Positions 25,436 through 34,738 of a stretch of 64,000 bases of DNA are shown one piece after another. Both the position numbers and the translations under genes were made by a program. The stretch's first letter is position 1, and each line of letters begins with the position of its first letter. The notes under the pieces are model-generated. The model did no database searches, was not told the DNA's origin, and saw only the letters and a list, made by a program, of their open reading frames with translations. This DNA is from Nitrospira tepida (GTDB lineage: Bacteria > Nitrospirota > Nitrospiria > Nitrospirales > Nitrospiraceae), in the NCBI RefSeq assembly GCF_947241125.1, contig NZ_OX365700.1, positions 2,078,001 through 2,142,000 on the forward strand. Reading direction: 5' to 3'.

Positions 25436-26432
25436 ATGGGGCCATTTTCCGCAACCGCGGAGAATGTCCTTCCTGCCAACGTTACATTTCTTGATCCGCC
25501 TGAACAACTTTATGCCGCGATGCTGGAAGGGTGGCGGCTTCAGCAGCACAGTCGTCATCTAAACCCTTCCACGATTAAAGCGCGTCATCGGCTTGTCCAG
25601 CGCTTTCAACAGTACACGGATACATTTCCCTGGCAGTGGAAGCCAGAAGACCTTGTCGAGTTCAGTGCCGAGCTCTCGCAAAAGCTCAGTGTCTCAACTC
25701 TTCGCCAATACCAGACTACTCTTCAGTTATTTCTGGAGTATGTCACCGATCGGAGATACGGGTGGGTGGAACGCTGTGAGCGCGAGATTGGATCTTCCAT
25801 CATTCAAATCTGTGATGAATGGAACACGGTCTCACACGCTACAGAATACGAGGGCCGTCCCAGCCGTCGCCCATTTACCTTCGACGAGATCGATAGATTG
25901 TTTGAATATGTCGAACAACACCATGCAGAGGTGCTTCGCCAGCGCCGAAAAGGTTCCCTTGCGGCGGCGCGCGATGCCGTGATGGTCAAGGTCGCCTATG
26001 CCTTTGGTCTCCGGCGAACGGAGGTGTGCAGGCTTGATATCAGTGATTTTCGGCGCAATCCTGATCCGAAAATGAAACATCTTGGTCGGTTCGGTGTTCT
26101 GCACGTGCGATTTGGGAAGGCCGCGAACGGGGGGCCGCCACGACGGCGGTTGGTCTTCACTGTGCCGGAGGTCAGCTGGATTGTGGAGGTTCTCGAACAA
26201 TATCTCAGAGACATCAGGACCCTGTTCAATGTGGGTGCCCATCCTGCCTTATTTCCGACAGAGCGGGTTCAATACCTTGGGAGTAAGGACTTTGGATCTC
26301 GCTTTCAACACATCGTGGAGGAGGCGGGTTTGCCTGTCGAATTATCCCTTCATCATCTGCGCCATACGTACGCCACCAATCTAGCCGAATATGGGTACGA
26401 TCCCGTGTTCATTCAACAGCAACTCGGGCACG
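25436..26432 (+). pseudogene. tyrosine recombinase, 5' part (gene split by IS21 array)
   Basis: A XerC/D-like site-specific recombinase of the phage integrase family. The N-terminal SAM-like domain runs to about residue 125 (LNPSTIKARHRLVQRFQQYT). The catalytic domain has Arg I in YAFGLRRTEVCRLDI and H-x-x-R in LSLHHLRHTYATNLAE, and breaks off at QQQLGH. The native sequence is cut at 26432 by the IS21-family array; the frame then runs a few codons into the IS and stops. The missing end with the catalytic Tyr lies at 38014-38123. ATG 25436 is the preferred start and ATG 25418 an alternative. As it stands the protein lacks its nucleophile and should be inactive. Confidence 0.9.
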
Positions 26433-26675
26433 TGCGTATTCCGACCCAAGCCGGCCACTGATTCCGACGCAAGTCGGCCACCCATTCCGACGGAACGCGG
26501 CCACTGATTCCGACCGGAAGTCGGCCACTTTTCCGAGTCCTCTCGGAATCGGTGGCCGACATCCCTCGGAATAACAGGCGGCTCGCCGCCGTCCGATCGT
26601 TCTGGAGCCATTCGCGACGCAGGTCCTCCTCACCCTTGGGTATCGTGTCCCTTCCAATTTATGAGGGAGGAACCG

Positions 26676-28235
26676 ATGCCAGCGGAGCGAGTGACCATGC
26701 GAAAGATCAAAGACATTCTGCGACTGAAATGGGCCTGTGGGCTCAGTAACCGACAAGTCGCCGCGAGTTGTGGCGTGGCGCGGAGCACGGTCGCCGAGAC
26801 GCTCTATCGGGCCACGGCGGCCGGGCTGACCTGGCCGTTCCCGGAGGACCTGGACGATCAGCAGCTGGAAACCCGGCTGTATCCGGTGGCCCCCTCGCCG
26901 ACCGGCCCGCCGCGGGCTGTGCCGGACTGGGCGACCGTGCACCAGGAATTGACGCGGAAGGGTGTCACCCTGGCGCTCCTCTGGCAGGAGTACAAAGCCC
27001 AGCATCCGGCCGGCTATCAGTACAGCCGCTTTTGCGATCGCTATGGGGCCTGGCGGGCCACCCTGGATCGGTGTCTGCGGCAGGAGCATCGTGCCGGTGA
27101 GAAACTCTTCGTTGACTATGCGGGCCAGACCGTGCCGGTCCAGGATCGGCAGACCGGCGAGGTGCGGCCAGCCCAGATCTTCGTCGCGGTGTGGGGGGCC
27201 TCCAATTACACCTACGCCGAGGCCACCTGGACCCAAACGCTGCCGGATTGGATTGGTGCGCATACGCGCGCCTTCGCCTCGTTCGGCGGCGTGCCGGAAA
27301 TCATCGTGCCCGATAACTTACGGAGCGGCGTCACCAAGGCCTGCCGCTATGAGCCCGAGTTGAACCCGACCTATGCCGATCTGGCCCGGCACTACGATGT
27401 CGCGGTGATTCCGGCTCGGGTGCGCAAACCGCGCGACAAGGCGAAGGTCGAAGCGGGCGTCCTGCTCGTCGAACGATGGATCCTGGCCTGTCTGCGGCAT
27501 CACCCCTTCTTCAGTCTGGCGGAGCTCAATATCGCCATCGCCGCCTGTTTGGACCGGCTGAATCGCCGCCCCTTCAAGAAACTCCCTGGTTGTCGACAGT
27601 CTCAGTTCGACGCGGTGGACCGGCCCGCCTTGCAGCCGCTGCCCACCGAGCCCTACGTCTATGCCGAGTGGCGGACGGCGCGGGTGAATATCGATTCGCA
27701 TCTTGAGGTCGAGGGCCACTACTACAGCGTCCCGTCGCCGTTGGTCCATACGGCCCTCGATGTGCGGCTGACCGTGACCACCGTCGAGTGCTTCCACAAA
27801 AACCAGCGGGTGGCGAGCCATGTGCGGAGTGCGGAGCGGGGTCGGCATACGACGGTGGTGGCGCATCTCCCCTCGGCGCATCAGCAATATCTGGCATGGT
27901 CTCCCTCCCGCCTGATCCAGTGGGCCGAGACCGTGGGGCCCGCGACCGGAACCGTCGTGGCCGAACTCCTGGCGCGGCGGCCGCATCCCGAGCAAGGCTA
28001 TCGCTCCTGTCTGGGCATTCTCCGCCTGGAGCGTGCGTACGGCGTGGCGCGACTCGAAGCCGCCTGCCGGCGGGCGCAGGCGCTGGAGGCGTTCACCTAC
28101 AAGAGTGTGCAGTCCATTTTAAAGACCGGACTCGACCAACAGCCGCTCCCCGAGCCGGTGCTGACGGTCCCGCTGCCGTTCGAGCACGCCCATCTGCGCG
28201 GCACCACCTATTACCAACAGGAAGGAGGGTTCTGA
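26676..28235 (+). CDS. istA: IS21-family transposase IstA, copy 1
   Basis: A 519-residue DDE transposase. The N-terminal HTH (LRLKWACGLSNRQVAASCGV) is followed by the rve core with FVDYAG (D147), VPDNLRSG (D213) and KAKVEAGVLLVERW (E259), then a beta-barrel domain with EGHYYSVP. ATG 26676 has AGGGAGG 5 nt upstream; an ATG at 26697 is a weaker alternative. It performs strand cleavage and transfer together with IstB. Confidence 0.95.
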   Translation: MPAERVTMRKIKDILRLKWACGLSNRQVAASCGVARSTVAETLYRATAAGLTWPFPEDLDDQQLETRLYPVAPSPTGPPRAVPDWATVHQELTRKGVTLALLWQEYKAQHPAGYQYSRFCDRYGAWRATLDRCLRQEHRAGEKLFVDYAGQTVPVQDRQTGEVRPAQIFVAVWGASNYTYAEATWTQTLPDWIGAHTRAFASFGGVPEIIVPDNLRSGVTKACRYEPELNPTYADLARHYDVAVIPARVRKPRDKAKVEAGVLLVERWILACLRHHPFFSLAELNIAIAACLDRLNRRPFKKLPGCRQSQFDAVDRPALQPLPTEPYVYAEWRTARVNIDSHLEVEGHYYSVPSPLVHTALDVRLTVTTVECFHKNQRVASHVRSAERGRHTTVVAHLPSAHQQYLAWSPSRLIQWAETVGPATGTVVAELLARRPHPEQGYRSCLGILRLERAYGVARLEAACRRAQALEAFTYKSVQSILKTGLDQQPLPEPVLTVPLPFEHAHLRGTTYYQQEGGF

Positions 28236-28999
28236 TGTTACGTCATCCCACACTCACGGCGCTGGAGGCGATGAAGCTCACCGGCATGGCCATCGCCTTG
28301 GCGGAGCAATTGGAGATGCCCGACGTCCAGCGGCTCAGCTTCGAGGAACGGCTGGGGCTATTAGTCGATCGCGAGTGCACGGTCCGGGACAATCACCGGT
28401 TGGCGCGGCGGCTGGCCCAGGCCCGGTTCCCCGGCCACGCCACGCTGGAAGATCTCGATTATCGCCATCCCCGGGGGCTGGACAAAAGCGTGATCGCGTC
28501 CCTGGCCACGGGTCAGTGGATTCGCCGTCATGACAATGTGTTGATCGTGGGGCCGACTGGCGCGGGCAAAACGTACCTGGCCTGTGCACTGGCCCAGATG
28601 GCCTGTCGGTTGGGGTGCTCCGCCCTGTATTTGCGACTCCCGCGGTTCTTCCGGGACCTGGCGATCGCCAAAGGCGATGGCCGCTATGGCCGCGTGCTCC
28701 GGAGTCTCGCGAAGACGGACCTCGTGGTGCTGGATGACTGGGGGCTGGCCCCGTTGACCGACGAGCATCGCCGAGATCTCTTGGAACTCCTCGATGATCG
28801 CCATGGACGTCGGGCCACCCTCGTGGCCAGTCAACTCCCGATCGATCACTGGCACACGGCGATCGGGGAGCCGACACTGGCCGACGCGATTCTTGACCGG
28901 CTCGTCCACAATGCCTATAAGATCACTTTGAAAGGAGAATCAATGCGCAAACGGTTAGCCAAATCGGACGGAAGTCGGCCACTGAAGACAGAGCACTGA
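28235..28999 (+). CDS. istB: IS21-family helper ATPase IstB, copy 1
   Basis: A 254-residue AAA+ ATPase related to DnaC. Walker A is VGPTGAGKTY (about 105-114), Walker B is LVVLDDWGL, and a sensor stretch lies in ATLVASQLPIDHWH. The ATG overlaps the istA stop as TGATG, and GGAGGG lies upstream. IstB stimulates transposition and selects the target. The N-terminal in-frame extension seen upstream is an overlap with istA and not a real fusion. Confidence 0.95.
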   Translation: MLRHPTLTALEAMKLTGMAIALAEQLEMPDVQRLSFEERLGLLVDRECTVRDNHRLARRLAQARFPGHATLEDLDYRHPRGLDKSVIASLATGQWIRRHDNVLIVGPTGAGKTYLACALAQMACRLGCSALYLRLPRFFRDLAIAKGDGRYGRVLRSLAKTDLVVLDDWGLAPLTDEHRRDLLELLDDRHGRRATLVASQLPIDHWHTAIGEPTLADAILDRLVHNAYKITLKGESMRKRLAKSDGSRPLKTEH

Positions 29000-29110
29000 G
29001 GCCCTGCGTCGCGGGGCTCCGAGGGGTGGCCGGATTCGCTCGGAATCGGTGGCCGGATTCAGCGGAATACGCACTGCGCAATGCAATCGAATATCTGAAA
29101 GGGGGCTCAC

Positions 29111-29779
29111 GTGAATCTTCCCCAAGAGCTTATGCAGCGGACACTGTCAGCTTTGAAGGCAGCGTGTGCATTTCGGCGGCACCTCCTCAAGCATGGGGGG
29201 GCCATCCACATCACCTCCACCGCCAAGAAATTCTATGCCGTGGAGAAGGGGTTCGTTCGCCTTACGTCTATCCAATCAACTGGTCGACAGGTCACACGAG
29301 TGCTTCTTGGGAGAGGCGCGTTGTTTGGGGAGCTCCCATTTGTGCCAAATCTGGAGATGCTCGAGGAAGTGGCGCTGGCCAACGGCCCAACCGCTGTCCT
29401 TGAGTTCGACTGCTTGTCTGCCGAGAGGGCCATGCAAAGCAGCCTTGAGCTGCAGCGGCTGCTGATCGAAGCGCTTGGCGCGCAGCTACAGATCCTCTCC
29501 CGCCGGCTGCAGTGGCAGCAGACAGACCCGTTAGAAAAGCGCGTGGCCATGGTGCTGTATGATCTGATGTGCTTCGGAGGGACACCCTGTGGCCACGGCC
29601 CTGGCTATGCGATGGATATTCGGCTGACCCATGAGGAGCTCGCAGAAATTGTCGGAGCCGCCCGACCGAGCGTCAGCGCCGTCTTGGGCAAGCTGCATCA
29701 GAAGGAACTCATTTCCTCGACCAGATCCTACCTCTGCATACGAAGCCTTGAGCGATTAAAACACCAACTCTCCCAGTGA
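29111..29779 (+). CDS. Crp/Fnr-family transcriptional regulator, cargo copy 1
   Basis: A 222-residue regulator with an N-terminal cyclic-nucleotide-binding-like beta-roll (AVEKGFVRLTSIQSTGRQVT, LLGRGALFGELPF), a long dimer helix (QRLLIEALGAQLQILSRRLQ) and a C-terminal winged helix (LTHEELAEIVGAARPSVSAV). No N-terminal Cys cluster like that of FNR is present. The start GTG 29111 follows AAAGGGGG. Only 37 bp separate it from the IS right end, so its promoter may be partly IS-derived. It probably controls the downstream P460 gene through the palindrome at 29947-29962. Confidence 0.88.
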   Translation: MNLPQELMQRTLSALKAACAFRRHLLKHGGAIHITSTAKKFYAVEKGFVRLTSIQSTGRQVTRVLLGRGALFGELPFVPNLEMLEEVALANGPTAVLEFDCLSAERAMQSSLELQRLLIEALGAQLQILSRRLQWQQTDPLEKRVAMVLYDLMCFGGTPCGHGPGYAMDIRLTHEELAEIVGAARPSVSAVLGKLHQKELISSTRSYLCIRSLERLKHQLSQ

Positions 29780-29782
29780 CAA

Positions 29783-29814
29783 CACGAGCAGCGGAAACCC
29801 TGCCGCCGCTCGTG
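29783..29814 (+). terminator. hairpin after the Crp/Fnr gene, copy 1
   Basis: CACGAGCAGCGG pairs with CCGCCGCTCGTG (one mismatch) across an 8-nt loop, starting 3 nt after the stop. There is no clear T-run, so it may be a weak or factor-dependent terminator. Confidence 0.5.
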
Positions 29815-29946
29815 CAGACTCATGTTCAAAAGATACTCCCTCTCGCAGAGGAATGAAGCTGATCTAGCCCACTATCTCCAGTGGGAGAGTCTACCGTTCG
29901 GCACACGGCCTTCCCCTTAGACGCCCCAAATGCAATTCATCTGACT

Positions 29947-29990
29947 TGTCATATTCATGACAGACCCCCACACAGTCTCTGCGGTACTGT
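29947..29990 (+). promoter_or_regulatory. candidate Crp/Fnr-activated promoter of the P460 gene, copy 1
   Basis: The perfect palindrome TGTCAT-ATTC-ATGACA spans 29947-29962. A -10 element TACTGT follows at 29985-29990, giving a start near 29997. The palindrome centre is then about 42 bp upstream, the classic position of a class II Crp/Fnr activator site. The resulting leader of about 270 nt (29997-30268) has no other recognised feature. Confidence 0.55.
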
Positions 29991-30268
29991 TCTCTACATG
30001 ACGCCGTTCACGTATGTGGCCCAATCAGACGCCGGTACCATCTGAGGAATGGTTGCGTGCGAAGGCCGGCGTTGCCGAGACGTGATCTGATGCCACCACG
30101 GGGCTCTCGTGTGTTCGGAGGAAGATTATGCGGAGTACGCGTCTGGATGTTTCTAGGACGCGCTGAATACCACGCTTGAACGACAGCGCGAACGAGGCTG
30201 TTTGCACCCGATGCAGGCAGGATGTGCGAGGACAATCGAATGGGCTCTACAACAACTGGAGGGGCATG

Positions 30269-30883
30269 ATGAACAAGATCTGGTCTGTCATGGGTATGGC
30301 GTGTGTTGCCGTGGCGCTTCAGAGCAGCCCCTTGCGGGCCGAAGCAGAGCCGCTCTTCGTGCCCAATGTGGTCGATGCGGCAACCGGAGCCCTTCGCGTG
30401 CCGGCCAATTATACAGAGTGGCCGACGTTGGGGACGTGGGCGCATGCCAATACTGGCGAGGCTCTCGAGAAGATGGGTCCAGGCCTTCACGAGTACCATG
30501 TGGTGTATACCCAGCCGGAAACCATTGCGTACTACAAGAAGACTGGCCAATTTCCTGATGGCGCCGTGTTAGTCAAAGAACTGTTGAATGCCACGACGAT
30601 GTCGATGACGACAGGATTGGCCGTCGGCCACGCAACCACTATTAAAGGGTGGTTCGTACTCGTGCGCGACACCAAAGGCCGGCACAAAGAGTCGAGCCTC
30701 TGGGGAGATGGATGGGCCTGGTCTCTGTTCAACGCAGAAGATCCGAAACGAACAGTGTCGAAAAACTACAAGACGGATTGTCTTCCTTGCCATACACCAG
30801 CCAAAGAGCTTGCCAGGGCCAATGCCCCTGATGCAGACAAGTGGATTTATGCATTTGGCTACCCGGTGCTCCAGAAGAAATAG
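30269..30883 (+). CDS. cytochrome P460-family c-type cytochrome, cargo copy 1
   Basis: A 204-residue exported protein with a signal peptide (MNKIWSVMGMACVAVALQSS, cleaved near RAEA). The P460 domain includes NYTEWPTLGTWAHAN, HEYHVVYTQPETIAYYKKTG, FPDGAVLVKEL and the haem c motif CLPCHTPAKE, ending WIYAFGYPVL. Family members oxidise hydroxylamine or act on NO in the periplasm using a Lys-crosslinked haem; the exact substrate here is unknown. ATG 30269 is preferred (GGAGG 6 nt upstream) over the adjacent ATG 30266. Two identical gene copies suggest a dosage effect. Confidence 0.85.
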   Translation: MNKIWSVMGMACVAVALQSSPLRAEAEPLFVPNVVDAATGALRVPANYTEWPTLGTWAHANTGEALEKMGPGLHEYHVVYTQPETIAYYKKTGQFPDGAVLVKELLNATTMSMTTGLAVGHATTIKGWFVLVRDTKGRHKESSLWGDGWAWSLFNAEDPKRTVSKNYKTDCLPCHTPAKELARANAPDADKWIYAFGYPVLQKK

Positions 30884-31145
30884 GCGAGTTTAAGCGTCTC
30901 AGTGCGTATTCCGACCCAAGCCGGCCACTGATTCCGACGCAAGTCGGCCACCCATTCCGACGGAACGCGGCCACTGATTCCGACCGGAAGTCGGCCACTT
31001 TTCCGAGTCCTCTCGGAATCGGTGGCCGACATCCCTCGGAATAACAGGCGGCTCGCCGCCGTCCGATCGTTCTGGAGCCATTCGCGACGCAGGTCCTCCT
31101 CACCCTTGGGTATCGTGTCCCTTCCAATTTATGAGGGAGGAACCG

Positions 31146-32705
31146 ATGCCAGCGGAGCGAGTGACCATGCGAAAGATCAAAGACATTCTGCGACTGAAAT
31201 GGGCCTGTGGGCTCAGTAACCGACAAGTCGCCGCGAGTTGTGGCGTGGCGCGGAGCACGGTCGCCGAGACGCTCTATCGGGCCACGGCGGCCGGGCTGAC
31301 CTGGCCGTTCCCGGAGGACCTGGACGATCAGCAGCTGGAAACCCGGCTGTATCCGGTGGCCCCCTCGCCGACCGGCCCGCCGCGGGCTGTGCCGGACTGG
31401 GCGACCGTGCACCAGGAATTGACGCGGAAGGGTGTCACCCTGGCGCTCCTCTGGCAGGAGTACAAAGCCCAGCATCCGGCCGGCTATCAGTACAGCCGCT
31501 TTTGCGATCGCTATGGGGCCTGGCGGGCCACCCTGGATCGGTGTCTGCGGCAGGAGCATCGTGCCGGTGAGAAACTCTTCGTTGACTATGCGGGCCAGAC
31601 CGTGCCGGTCCAGGATCGGCAGACCGGCGAGGTGCGGCCAGCCCAGATCTTCGTCGCGGTGTGGGGGGCCTCCAATTACACCTACGCCGAGGCCACCTGG
31701 ACCCAAACGCTGCCGGATTGGATTGGTGCGCATACGCGCGCCTTCGCCTCGTTCGGCGGCGTGCCGGAAATCATCGTGCCCGATAACTTACGGAGCGGCG
31801 TCACCAAGGCCTGCCGCTATGAGCCCGAGTTGAACCCGACCTATGCCGATCTGGCCCGGCACTACGATGTCGCGGTGATTCCGGCTCGGGTGCGCAAACC
31901 GCGCGACAAGGCGAAGGTCGAAGCGGGCGTCCTGCTCGTCGAACGATGGATCCTGGCCTGTCTGCGGCATCACCCCTTCTTCAGTCTGGCGGAGCTCAAT
32001 ATCGCCATCGCCGCCTGTTTGGACCGGCTGAATCGCCGCCCCTTCAAGAAACTCCCTGGTTGTCGACAGTCTCAGTTCGACGCGGTGGACCGGCCCGCCT
32101 TGCAGCCGCTGCCCACCGAGCCCTACGTCTATGCCGAGTGGCGGACGGCGCGGGTGAATATCGATTCGCATCTTGAGGTCGAGGGCCACTACTACAGCGT
32201 CCCGTCGCCGTTGGTCCATACGGCCCTCGATGTGCGGCTGACCGTGACCACCGTCGAGTGCTTCCACAAAAACCAGCGGGTGGCGAGCCATGTGCGGAGT
32301 GCGGAGCGGGGTCGGCATACGACGGTGGTGGCGCATCTCCCCTCGGCGCATCAGCAATATCTGGCATGGTCTCCCTCCCGCCTGATCCAGTGGGCCGAGA
32401 CCGTGGGGCCCGCGACCGGAACCGTCGTGGCCGAACTCCTGGCGCGGCGGCCGCATCCCGAGCAAGGCTATCGCTCCTGTCTGGGCATTCTCCGCCTGGA
32501 GCGTGCGTACGGCGTGGCGCGACTCGAAGCCGCCTGCCGGCGGGCGCAGGCGCTGGAGGCGTTCACCTACAAGAGTGTGCAGTCCATTTTAAAGACCGGA
32601 CTCGACCAACAGCCGCTCCCCGAGCCGGTGCTGACGGTCCCGCTGCCGTTCGAGCACGCCCATCTGCGCGGCACCACCTATTACCAACAGGAAGGAGGGT
32701 TCTGA
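31146..32705 (+). CDS. istA: IS21-family transposase IstA, copy 2
   Basis: The same 519-residue DDE transposase as in copy 1, with no visible substitution. The HTH, the three catalytic acidic residues and the ribosome site are all present, so it should be active. Confidence 0.95.
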   Translation: MPAERVTMRKIKDILRLKWACGLSNRQVAASCGVARSTVAETLYRATAAGLTWPFPEDLDDQQLETRLYPVAPSPTGPPRAVPDWATVHQELTRKGVTLALLWQEYKAQHPAGYQYSRFCDRYGAWRATLDRCLRQEHRAGEKLFVDYAGQTVPVQDRQTGEVRPAQIFVAVWGASNYTYAEATWTQTLPDWIGAHTRAFASFGGVPEIIVPDNLRSGVTKACRYEPELNPTYADLARHYDVAVIPARVRKPRDKAKVEAGVLLVERWILACLRHHPFFSLAELNIAIAACLDRLNRRPFKKLPGCRQSQFDAVDRPALQPLPTEPYVYAEWRTARVNIDSHLEVEGHYYSVPSPLVHTALDVRLTVTTVECFHKNQRVASHVRSAERGRHTTVVAHLPSAHQQYLAWSPSRLIQWAETVGPATGTVVAELLARRPHPEQGYRSCLGILRLERAYGVARLEAACRRAQALEAFTYKSVQSILKTGLDQQPLPEPVLTVPLPFEHAHLRGTTYYQQEGGF

Positions 32706-33469
32706 TGTTACGTCATCCCACACTCACGGCGCTGGAGGCGATGAAGCTCACCGGCATGGCCATCGCCTTGGCGGAGCAATTGGAGATGCCCGACGTCCAG
32801 CGGCTCAGCTTCGAGGAACGGCTGGGGCTATTAGTCGATCGCGAGTGCACGGTCCGGGACAATCACCGGTTGGCGCGGCGGCTGGCCCAGGCCCGGTTCC
32901 CCGGCCACGCCACGCTGGAAGATCTCGATTATCGCCATCCCCGGGGGCTGGACAAAAGCGTGATCGCGTCCCTGGCCACGGGTCAGTGGATTCGCCGTCA
33001 TGACAATGTGTTGATCGTGGGGCCGACTGGCGCGGGCAAAACGTACCTGGCCTGTGCACTGGCCCAGATGGCCTGTCGGTTGGGGTGCTCCGCCCTGTAT
33101 TTGCGACTCCCGCGGTTCTTCCGGGACCTGGCGATCGCCAAAGGCGATGGCCGCTATGGCCGCGTGCTCCGGAGTCTCGCGAAGACGGACCTCGTGGTGC
33201 TGGATGACTGGGGGCTGGCCCCGTTGACCGACGAGCATCGCCGAGATCTCTTGGAACTCCTCGATGATCGCCATGGACGTCGGGCCACCCTCGTGGCCAG
33301 TCAACTCCCGATCGATCACTGGCACACGGCGATCGGGGAGCCGACACTGGCCGACGCGATTCTTGACCGGCTCGTCCACAATGCCTATAAGATCACTTTG
33401 AAAGGAGAATCAATGCGCAAACGGTTAGCCAAATCGGACGGAAGTCGGCCACTGAAGACAGAGCACTGA
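32705..33469 (+). CDS. istB: IS21-family helper ATPase IstB, copy 2
   Basis: Identical to the IstB of copy 1, with intact Walker A (VGPTGAGKTY) and Walker B (LVVLDDWGL) motifs. It overlaps the istA stop by one base (TGATG). Confidence 0.95.
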   Translation: MLRHPTLTALEAMKLTGMAIALAEQLEMPDVQRLSFEERLGLLVDRECTVRDNHRLARRLAQARFPGHATLEDLDYRHPRGLDKSVIASLATGQWIRRHDNVLIVGPTGAGKTYLACALAQMACRLGCSALYLRLPRFFRDLAIAKGDGRYGRVLRSLAKTDLVVLDDWGLAPLTDEHRRDLLELLDDRHGRRATLVASQLPIDHWHTAIGEPTLADAILDRLVHNAYKITLKGESMRKRLAKSDGSRPLKTEH

Positions 33470-33580
33470 GGCCCTGCGTCGCGGGGCTCCGAGGGGTGGC
33501 CGGATTCGCTCGGAATCGGTGGCCGGATTCAGCGGAATACGCACTGCGCAATGCAATCGAATATCTGAAAGGGGGCTCAC

Positions 33581-34249
33581 GTGAATCTTCCCCAAGAGCT
33601 TATGCAGCGGACACTGTCAGCTTTGAAGGCAGCGTGTGCATTTCGGCGGCACCTCCTCAAGCATGGGGGGGCCATCCACATCACCTCCACCGCCAAGAAA
33701 TTCTATGCCGTGGAGAAGGGGTTCGTTCGCCTTACGTCTATCCAATCAACTGGTCGACAGGTCACACGAGTGCTTCTTGGGAGAGGCGCGTTGTTTGGGG
33801 AGCTCCCATTTGTGCCAAATCTGGAGATGCTCGAGGAAGTGGCGCTGGCCAACGGCCCAACCGCTGTCCTTGAGTTCGACTGCTTGTCTGCCGAGAGGGC
33901 CATGCAAAGCAGCCTTGAGCTGCAGCGGCTGCTGATCGAAGCGCTTGGCGCGCAGCTACAGATCCTCTCCCGCCGGCTGCAGTGGCAGCAGACAGACCCG
34001 TTAGAAAAGCGCGTGGCCATGGTGCTGTATGATCTGATGTGCTTCGGAGGGACACCCTGTGGCCACGGCCCTGGCTATGCGATGGATATTCGGCTGACCC
34101 ATGAGGAGCTCGCAGAAATTGTCGGAGCCGCCCGACCGAGCGTCAGCGCCGTCTTGGGCAAGCTGCATCAGAAGGAACTCATTTCCTCGACCAGATCCTA
34201 CCTCTGCATACGAAGCCTTGAGCGATTAAAACACCAACTCTCCCAGTGA
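33581..34249 (+). CDS. Crp/Fnr-family transcriptional regulator, cargo copy 2
   Basis: The exact second copy of the 222-residue regulator, with GTG start and the same 37-bp distance to the IS right end. Both copies would read the same promoter-proximal sequence, so regulator dosage is doubled together with its presumed P460 target. Confidence 0.88.
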   Translation: MNLPQELMQRTLSALKAACAFRRHLLKHGGAIHITSTAKKFYAVEKGFVRLTSIQSTGRQVTRVLLGRGALFGELPFVPNLEMLEEVALANGPTAVLEFDCLSAERAMQSSLELQRLLIEALGAQLQILSRRLQWQQTDPLEKRVAMVLYDLMCFGGTPCGHGPGYAMDIRLTHEELAEIVGAARPSVSAVLGKLHQKELISSTRSYLCIRSLERLKHQLSQ

Positions 34250-34252
34250 CAA

Positions 34253-34284
34253 CACGAGCAGCGGAAACCCTGCCGCCGCTCGTG
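34253..34284 (+). terminator. hairpin after the Crp/Fnr gene, copy 2
   Basis: The same 12-bp stem (one mismatch) and 8-nt loop as in copy 1. Confidence 0.5.
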
Positions 34285-34416
34285 CAGACTCATGTTCAAA
34301 AGATACTCCCTCTCGCAGAGGAATGAAGCTGATCTAGCCCACTATCTCCAGTGGGAGAGTCTACCGTTCGGCACACGGCCTTCCCCTTAGACGCCCCAAA
34401 TGCAATTCATCTGACT

Positions 34417-34460
34417 TGTCATATTCATGACAGACCCCCACACAGTCTCTGCGGTACTGT
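34417..34460 (+). promoter_or_regulatory. candidate Crp/Fnr-activated promoter of the P460 gene, copy 2
   Basis: The second copy of the TGTCAT-ATTC-ATGACA palindrome (34417-34432) and the -10 TACTGT (34455-34460). Confidence 0.55.
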
Positions 34461-34738
34461 TCTCTACATGACGCCGTTCACGTATGTGGCCCAATCAGAC
34501 GCCGGTACCATCTGAGGAATGGTTGCGTGCGAAGGCCGGCGTTGCCGAGACGTGATCTGATGCCACCACGGGGCTCTCGTGTGTTCGGAGGAAGATTATG
34601 CGGAGTACGCGTCTGGATGTTTCTAGGACGCGCTGAATACCACGCTTGAACGACAGCGCGAACGAGGCTGTTTGCACCCGATGCAGGCAGGATGTGCGAG
34701 GACAATCGAATGGGCTCTACAACAACTGGAGGGGCATG

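Larger units (their letters stand above)
26433..29073 (+). mobile_element. IS21-family insertion sequence, copy 1
   Basis: The ends are TGCGTATTCCG (left) and CGGAATACGCA (right), an 11-bp perfect terminal inverted repeat. The left end carries four further iterations of an ATTCCGAC-n-TCGGCCAC motif up to about 26540, and the right end carries two GGTGGCCGGATTC copies. These multiple terminal repeats are typical IstA binding sites. It encodes istA and istB, overlapping by one base. Confidence 0.93.
30903..33543 (+). mobile_element. IS21-family insertion sequence, copy 2
   Basis: Identical in extent and ends to copy 1 (TGCGTATTCCG ... CGGAATACGCA), displaced by exactly 4470 bp. It is flanked by cargo on both sides (left GTCTCAG, right CTGCGC) without a target duplication of its own. 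This fits amplification by homologous recombination rather than separate transposition. Confidence 0.93.

Noticed and set aside
26448-26550. Short spaced repeats (ATTCCGAC...TCGGCCAC) that could look like a small CRISPR array.
   Set aside because: They are imperfect, lie at the IS end and recur at every IS copy; they are IS21 transposase binding repeats. No cas operon is present (the Cas4-like nuclease is isolated).
27788-28999. A 403-residue frame that would extend IstB upstream by about 150 residues (repeated in each IS copy).
   Set aside because: The extension overlaps istA in another frame, is Arg/Pro/Ala-rich noise, and the family-typical IstB start with its own ribosome site is at 28235.
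30729-31733. A 334-residue minus-strand frame spanning the P460 3' end, the IS left end and istA (also at 35199-36203).
   Set aside because: It is antisense to three known features, crosses an insertion boundary and has no recognisable domain.
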